A stretch of DNA of 64,000 bases, from positions 1,684,001 through 1,748,000 of the forward strand of contig CP065003.1 of the NCBI GenBank assembly GCA_016700175.1, read 5' to 3'. Source of the stretch: Acidobacteriota bacterium. Lineage in GTDB: Bacteria > Acidobacteriota > Blastocatellia > Pyrinomonadales > Pyrinomonadaceae. Below the pieces are notes generated by a model. It was not told where the DNA came from. It searched no databases and worked only from the letters and a program-made list of their open reading frames with translations. Shown here piece after piece: positions 61,485 through 64,000 of this stretch. Every line of letters starts with the position of its first letter. The first letter of the stretch is position 1. The position numbers were made by a program, and so were the translations under genes.

Positions 61485-64000
61485 GTGAGCGACAACGCGA
61501 GAGACATATCGGCGATCATCGAGGAAAAGTTCGGCGCCAACGCCAGCTACGTCGAAACCCTTTATAAACGATACGCAAGCGATCCGGACCTGGTCGACGA
61601 ATCGTGGCGGACATATTTCGGCACGCTTACCAGCGAAGGTAACGGCGCCGCGACGTCAGAGGGTGACGGAGCGCGGCAGGCGGCCGGAACAGCCAAAACA
61701 AGGGCTTCTTCCGCACCCGCGGCATCGAAACCCGCGCCCGCGAAAGAACCCGTCGAAGAGAAGAAGCTCCGCGAAGGCGTGGTAGCGAAGCCGATCTTCG
61801 GACCTTCGAAGATCATCGTCGAGAACATGGAGGAGAGCCTCACGGTCCCGACGGCAACCTCCGTCCGCCGTGTCCCGGTCAAGATCCTCGAAGAGAACCG
61901 CCGCGTCATCAACGACAATCTCGCCGGACGAGGCCTCGGAAAGGTCTCATTCACGCACCTCATTGGCTGGGCGATCATCAAGGCGATGCACGAGTACCCG
62001 CAGATGAACACGGGATTCGCGGTAGTGGACGGAAAGCCCTCAAGGCTTGTCAGCGAGAGCGTGAACTTCGGCGTCGCGGTCGATATCGAGAAGAAGGACG
62101 GATCGCGCAGCCTGCTTGTCCCAAACATAAAGGGCGTGGACAAGATGAATTTTCGCGAGTTCTTCAACGCCTTCAACGAGACGATCAAGAAAGCGAGGAC
62201 CGGCAATCTCACCCTGGACGACTTTGACGGCACGACCATCACCCTGACGAATCCCGGGACGATCGGGACCGTCGCCTCGAACCCGAGGCTTATGGCCGGC
62301 CAGGCGGCGATCATCGCGACCGGCGCGATCGAGTTTCCCGCGGAATACCAGGGAATGACGTCCGCCGCGCTTTCGAAGCTCGGGATCAGCAAGATAATGA
62401 CGATCACGAGCACGTACGACCACCGCGTGATCCAGGGCGCCGAAAGCGGCCTCTTCCTCGCCAAGGTTCACGAGTTCCTGACCGGAAACCACCTTTTCTA
62501 CGACGAGATCTTCGAGGACCTCGAGATCCACTATCCTCCGCTCCGGTGGGCGGAAGACTTCAACCCCTCGCTGCTTGGAAGCGATTACCAGCGCGAGCAG
62601 GTCGTCAAACAGGCAAAGGTCCTGCAGCTGATCGACACATACCGCGTGCGCGGCCATCTTCTGGCGGACATCGATCCGCTGAACATGACCGAGCATATGA
62701 GCCGCGAGCTCGATCTCGAGAACTTCGGCCTCACGATCTGGGACCTCGACCGCGAGTTCATCACCGACGGCCTGCACGGCAAGGACATATCGACCTTGCG
62801 CGAGATCCTTTGGGTCCTTCGCCGGGCCTACTGCGGCAAGGTCGGGATCGAGTACCGGCACATACAGGATGTCACCGAAAAGAAATGGCTGCGCGAGAAG
62901 ATCCGCCAGCAGTTCGTCGACACCGAGCCGCTCGATCCGAACATCCAGAAGGAACTTCTCCGCAAGCTGATCCAGGCCGAGCAGTTCGAGCAGTTCCTGC
63001 ACCGTAAGTACCTGGGACAAAAGAGGTTCTCGCTCGAAGGATGCGAGACGCTGATCCCGCTCCTCGACCAGCTGGTCGAGATCTCATCGGTTGGCGGAGT
63101 CGAAGAGATCGTGATGGGAATGGCCCACCGCGGCCGCCTGAACGTCCTCGCGAACACGGTCGGAGATTCCGAAACCGGAGACATGGCGGAGAGGATCTTC
63201 ACCTCTTTCGAAGGGACCGCGCACCCGAGCTTCCCCGCCGACGAAGGCGACGTGAAGTACCACCAGGGCGCGACCGGAAAACGTATCACCAAGACCGGAA
63301 ACGAGATCAAGATCCGGCTTTCTTGCAATCCGTCACACCTGGAGTTCGTAGATCCGGTCGTCGAAGGAATGGCCCGCGCCCGCCAGGACCAGATGCTGAT
63401 GGGCGACGACGGCAAGAAGGAAGAAGTGATCGACCGCGTGCTTCCGATCCTCCTTCACGGCGACGCGGCTTTCGCCGGACAGGGCATCGTGATGGAAACG
63501 CTGCAGCTCGCAAACCTCCGCGGCTACAGGACCGGCGGCACCATCCACATCGTCGTGAACAACCAGATCGGCTTTACCACAGCGCCGGAAGCCAGCCGCA
63601 GTTCGATCTATTCGACCGATGCGGCGCATATGACGCAGCTGCCTATCTTCCACATCAACGGAGATTCGCCCGAGGCCGCTTGGCGCGTGGCGAAGATCGC
63701 GCTCGAGTACAGACAGGAGTTCAATAAGGACGTCGCGCTCGATCTGGTCGGCTTCCGCCGGCTCGGTCACAACGAGGGCGACGAGCCGAGCTATACGCAG
63801 CCGCTGATGTATCAAAGGGTCAAGGAGCACCCCGGCGTCCGGGACATTTACGCCCGCGAGCTGATCCAGAACGGCGTGCTGACCGAAGACGAGGTCAAGG
63901 CGATGACCGACGAGGTCGTCTCGAAATACGAATCGATTCTCGAAAACGCCAAGAAGATCGCGGAAGAGCGGAAGAAGACTCCCGAACTTGCTCCGCCGAT
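61485..64000 (+). CDS. kgd: Kgd-type fused 2-oxoglutarate dehydrogenase E2-E1 (partial, runs off the window)
   Basis: At least 838 codons, open to the window end. Start GTG 61485. The N-terminus SAIIEEKFGANASYVETLYK matches the short helical leader of Kgd/SucA. A Pro/Ala linker follows. The E2 succinyltransferase domain (about 100-350) has TLTNPGTIGTVASNPRLM and the active-site TYDHRVIQGAESG. The E1 domain follows with TYRVRGHLLADIDPL, MGMAHRGRLNVLAN, HGDAAFAGQG and VVNNQIGFTT. There is no lipoyl domain. Enzymes of this type oxidise 2-oxoglutarate with a separate lipoyl E2; in mycobacteria it is multifunctional. Confidence 0.95.
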   Translation, partial: MSDNARDISAIIEEKFGANASYVETLYKRYASDPDLVDESWRTYFGTLTSEGNGAATSEGDGARQAAGTAKTRASSAPAASKPAPAKEPVEEKKLREGVVAKPIFGPSKIIVENMEESLTVPTATSVRRVPVKILEENRRVINDNLAGRGLGKVSFTHLIGWAIIKAMHEYPQMNTGFAVVDGKPSRLVSESVNFGVAVDIEKKDGSRSLLVPNIKGVDKMNFREFFNAFNETIKKARTGNLTLDDFDGTTITLTNPGTIGTVASNPRLMAGQAAIIATGAIEFPAEYQGMTSAALSKLGISKIMTITSTYDHRVIQGAESGLFLAKVHEFLTGNHLFYDEIFEDLEIHYPPLRWAEDFNPSLLGSDYQREQVVKQAKVLQLIDTYRVRGHLLADIDPLNMTEHMSRELDLENFGLTIWDLDREFITDGLHGKDISTLREILWVLRRAYCGKVGIEYRHIQDVTEKKWLREKIRQQFVDTEPLDPNIQKELLRKLIQAEQFEQFLHRKYLGQKRFSLEGCETLIPLLDQLVEISSVGGVEEIVMGMAHRGRLNVLANTVGDSETGDMAERIFTSFEGTAHPSFPADEGDVKYHQGATGKRITKTGNEIKIRLSCNPSHLEFVDPVVEGMARARQDQMLMGDDGKKEEVIDRVLPILLHGDAAFAGQGIVMETLQLANLRGYRTGGTIHIVVNNQIGFTTAPEASRSSIYSTDAAHMTQLPIFHINGDSPEAAWRVAKIALEYRQEFNKDVALDLVGFRRLGHNEGDEPSYTQPLMYQRVKEHPGVRDIYARELIQNGVLTEDEVKAMTDEVVSKYESILENAKKIAEERKKTPELAPP

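Overview
The window is about 58-60% GC and gene-dense. It looks like a chromosomal segment of an Acidobacteriota bacterium, most likely class Blastocatellia. This is an inference from gene content: two giant Oar-type TonB-dependent receptors with an N-terminal carboxypeptidase-regulatory domain, a PknB-type kinase fused to a TolB/TPR region, CxxC-CxxDG zinc-ribbon proteins, a DUF5916 surface protein, many secreted peptidases, and a Kgd-type fused 2-oxoglutarate dehydrogenase. No 16S rRNA gene is present to confirm it.

Layout. 0-4 kb (minus): two small membrane proteins and a sigma-54 two-component pair with ATGA overlap. 4-9.4 kb (plus): a penicillin-binding transpeptidase, a secreted TPR-like protein, then rnc, lepB and psuG. 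9.4-12.7 kb (minus): a secreted protein, nusB, ribH, a degenerate crotonase and an LPG-synthase-type membrane protein. 12.8-20.97 kb (plus): acyl-CoA dehydrogenase, a radical SAM protein, GNAT, TPR, M1 aminopeptidase and a fused E1 alpha-beta 2-oxoacid dehydrogenase. 21.7-29.1 kb: M20 hydrolase, a subtilase-like protease and a kinase-TPR protein. 29.3-32 kb is a lower-GC patch with a decayed beta-propeller pseudogene and a six-repeat tectonin-like secreted protein. 32-39.6 kb: an S15/CocE hydrolase, a RAYT (REP-associated transposase) inside nested inverted repeats, a DUF5916 protein, an AlkZ-related protein and a glycine-zipper secreted protein. 39.8-43.3 kb: OsmC, a four-copy YARHG protein, a J-domain coiled-coil protein and a thioredoxin-reductase-like flavoprotein. 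43.6-51.5 kb: two tandem TonB receptors, each followed by a strong terminator. 51.6-64 kb is housekeeping: histidine phosphatase, prfA, DUF1385, rpmE, rsmG, tRNA-Leu(CAG), yggS-yggT-DUF167, yebC-ruvC and the start of kgd, which runs off the end.

The most unusual signal is in the intergenic DNA. Gaps carry several families of degenerate 7-bp tandem repeats (GTGAGCG, CTGTCTC, GTCAGGA, AAGTAAA types). Arrays or single units begin at or inside the stop codons of six genes, and two lie within a few bases of start codons. A second class of 9-10-bp repeats and several REP-like palindrome families share the same gaps. The RAYT sits between two convergent genes in a mirror-symmetric nest of heptamers, GC-rich palindromes and REP hairpins. 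I know of no description of this docking of heptamer arrays onto gene ends.
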